Source of the DNA: Verrucomicrobiaceae bacterium
GTDB lineage: Bacteria; Verrucomicrobiota; Verrucomicrobiia; Verrucomicrobiales; Verrucomicrobiaceae
Reading direction: 5' to 3'
Assembly: GCA_016713035.1 (NCBI GenBank)
Contig: JADJPW010000012.1
Location: 1-64,000, forward strand
DNA: 64,000 bases
This document shows, piece after piece, positions 62,301-64,000 of the stretch. Position 1 is the first letter of the stretch, and each line of letters starts with the position of its first letter. The notes beneath the pieces are model-generated. The model was not told where the DNA came from. It did not search any database and saw only the letters and a list, made by a program, of their open reading frames with translations. Position numbers and translations under genes: made by a program.

Positions 62301-64000
62301 TTACTTCAAGCGGCGACGGCGGCGCAGAGCGAGTCCAAGCAGACCCAGCAGCATCAGCAGCGCACGAGAAGGCTCTGGGACGACGACGATAACAATACCA
62401 GCCGTATTGAACAGGCTCACATCCCAGCGGAAGGCACCACCCAGCTCAAAGAGGTCAAGATCGTAGCCCGTTTCTGCACCTGTGCGCCACAGACCATTTC
62501 CATTGCTATCTGCGACACCCCCGACATTGAAGGTGCCCGTGATGCTGCCCCAATCGACAAGATTGAACACGTCACCATGAGAAGGAGTGTAGCCATTGTT
62601 GGTGAGCACGATCTTAGTAGCACCATTGGTGACCGTCAGGGCGCCGACAACGATCAATTTATCATGTTGAGCCGTGGTGACAGGGTCATTGATCAGGTGG
62701 GAGTAGGTGCTATCCACAACCAAGCCAGTAGCCGTGCCGTTGCCAGCCCAGGTACCGTAACCAATGTCGTTGTAACCGAGAGCGTTGCTGGCGGTGAAAG
62801 AAGAGCGCTGGATCTGCAGTGTGGAGACGGATGTAGCGCCCAGAGTGGCCGCTGCCGTAAAGGTCAAGGTGCCCATTGAGCCACCAGCTTCATCACCAGG
62901 CTTAACACTACCATTAATGATGGTGGAACCATGGATCTGGCCAGTGCCAGCGATGATGGTATTGACGGCAGCGGTAAGTCCTGCGGCTGTTATTGCTCCC
63001 GTGTCACCCACACCATTGCGACCGACCTGAAGGATACCAGCGCTGACAGTGGTTGTGCCGGTATAGGCGTTGTCCACAGTGAGTGTGGCCCAACCGTCGC
63101 CGGTCTTCACCACATTGAGTGCGGCGGAAGCAATAGGACCCGAGCCAGGAGCAAAGAACTGACTGTTGAGGGTGCCATCGCGGAAGTGGGCATCCCACTG
63201 CACCTCCGTGGCGGCTGGCGTACTCTGCGTGATGGTCAGGGTGCCCGGCGTGATGGCTGCGTTTTCGATAATTTCGGTGCTGCCATTGGTGCTTGCTCCC
63301 ATGGTTCCGCCAGCCGTTCCACCGATGAATGGTCCAGCTCCCCCGTTGGTACTCAGGGCACCAATGGTGCGGGCGCCTCCACCGATCTGTAGGATGGAAT
63401 TGTAGCCCATATCGACATCATTGGCTGCCGTGAGAGCAGTGGCATGCTCAAGGCGAAGGATCGCGGTTTGGTCCTGATCATAGCTAGTGTTGGTGTTGAC
63501 ACGCACGTCACCGGTCCAGGCGCTGCTGTCACTCTTCATGACAAGATAGTTGTAGGTACGTCCACTGGAGGAATTGCTGGCCGTACCATCTGCCTCATCA
63601 GCGGTAAAGACGAGGTTACCGCTGGTGGTCAGACCGTCTTTGAGCACACCATTGAGGTTGACGTAGTTTTGACTGCCGCCGTTCTCTGCAGTATCGTTGA
63701 CGTAGAGATTGAGGTTGTCGTTGAGGGTGATGTCACCGTTGATATCAATCCGAGCACCGTTACCGAAGGTCTCAAAGGTAAGGCGCTTGGTCTGGGTGGG
63801 GTTATAGATCACATTGACGTCGTGATTGAGTTCGGTGGTCTGATTGTGAACACCCGATTCACTGTTGACGGCAAATTCAGCGGTGCCCTGGCGGCTGTTG
63901 GAGCCGATAGTGATGGTTTTACCGGTCAGGTAGCCAGTGCCCGAGGGGTCTGCCTGACCGAGTGACATGAGCCTGCCCTGCATCACGGTGAGGTTGCCGG
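62301..64000 (-). CDS. Autotransporter-repeat surface protein with PEP-CTERM signal (5' end outside window)
   Basis: At least 565 aa visible; coding continues past the right edge (GNLTV just before MQGRLM). Passenger repeats rich in Gly/Thr/Asn/Ala with autotransporter-associated beta-strand style (KTGDGWATLTVDNAYTGTTT then VSAGILQVG). C-terminus is a PEP-CTERM sorting signal: VVPEPSRALLMLLGLLGLAL then RRRRR. Exported and anchored or released by an exosortase-like system. Followed by a terminator. Confidence 0.88.
   Translation of the reverse strand, partial: GNLTVMQGRLMSLGQADPSGTGYLTGKTITIGSNSRQGTAEFAVNSESGVHNQTTELNHDVNVIYNPTQTKRLTFETFGNGARIDINGDITLNDNLNLYVNDTAENGGSQNYVNLNGVLKDGLTTSGNLVFTADEADGTASNSSSGRTYNYLVMKSDSSAWTGDVRVNTNTSYDQDQTAILRLEHATALTAANDVDMGYNSILQIGGGARTIGALSTNGGAGPFIGGTAGGTMGASTNGSTEIIENAAITPGTLTITQSTPAATEVQWDAHFRDGTLNSQFFAPGSGPIASAALNVVKTGDGWATLTVDNAYTGTTTVSAGILQVGRNGVGDTGAITAAGLTAAVNTIIAGTGQIHGSTIINGSVKPGDEAGGSMGTLTFTAAATLGATSVSTLQIQRSSFTASNALGYNDIGYGTWAGNGTATGLVVDSTYSHLINDPVTTAQHDKLIVVGALTVTNGATKIVLTNNGYTPSHGDVFNLVDWGSITGTFNVGGVADSNGNGLWRTGAETGYDLDLFELGGAFRWDVSLFNTAGIVIVVVPEPSRALLMLLGLLGLALRRRRRLK

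Overview
The window looks like a chromosomal piece of a Verrucomicrobiota bacterium, most likely related to Verrucomicrobiaceae. The phylum is an inference from gene content: a huge ThuA / PVC-type dehydrogenase / cytochrome c protein, a DUF1592-type cytochrome protein, an FGly sulfatase, an ECF sigma factor next to a Ser/Thr kinase that continues into SUMF1 and lectin-like domains, and a PEP-CTERM autotransporter-repeat protein. No rRNA, tRNA, CRISPR array or transposase was recognised by eye.

Left part (1-9.65 kb, minus strand). A tight operon runs terC, two paralogous VWA-domain genes, an Ala/Lys/Glu-rich coiled-coil gene, an srfC-like P-loop gene, an srfB-like actin-fold gene and another coiled-coil gene. 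Reconstructed gene boundaries are 15-30 bp apart, except srfC/srfB at about 70 bp. Most of the genes from 8.73 kb leftwards are broken by many single-base indels while the encoded protein stays recognisable frame after frame. This looks more like sequence error than decay.

9.7-16.5 kb. A LysR regulator, a small lipoprotein, then an ABC-HlyD-TolC type I secretion set. The ABC protein has lost the Walker A lysine (Ala at residue 531). A small membrane protein follows.

16.6-26 kb. Mostly single genes: a SulP-STAS-carbonic anhydrase fusion, hisF, transaldolase, an SDR, a sulfatase, an APC transporter, DAHP synthase and a DUF3820 protein. A 41-bp copy of the 3' end of sufD lies in the gap at 26.0 kb.

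26.1-39 kb. ECF sigma factor, a giant kinase/sensor split by one frameshift, a candidate structured RNA with a multi-branch fold (33208-33332), then a cluster of small exported or lipid-anchored proteins. A segment of about 200 bp, the end of one lipoprotein gene plus its 3' flank, is duplicated on both sides of the 592-aa lipoprotein gene.

39-46.5 kb (minus strand). fur, sufC, YcxB-like, DUF4177, sufB, zinc-ribbon membrane protein, rhuM, cysteine-peptidase-like, sufD. This is an Fe-S assembly operon carrying several unrelated genes, joined by 4-bp start/stop overlaps.

46.6-64 kb. A squalene-hopene-cyclase-like protein, a hypothetical protein, the 1760-aa ThuA/PVC/cytochrome c protein divergent from the DUF1592 cytochrome protein, the conserved prs-rplY-pth-rpsF operon ending in a strong terminator, a hybrid histidine kinase, and the 3' part of an autotransporter-repeat/PEP-CTERM gene that runs off the right edge.

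Scattered through the window are short dispersed repeats, often arranged as inverted pairs of 7-bp tandem units. Several have been inserted in frame into coding sequence.
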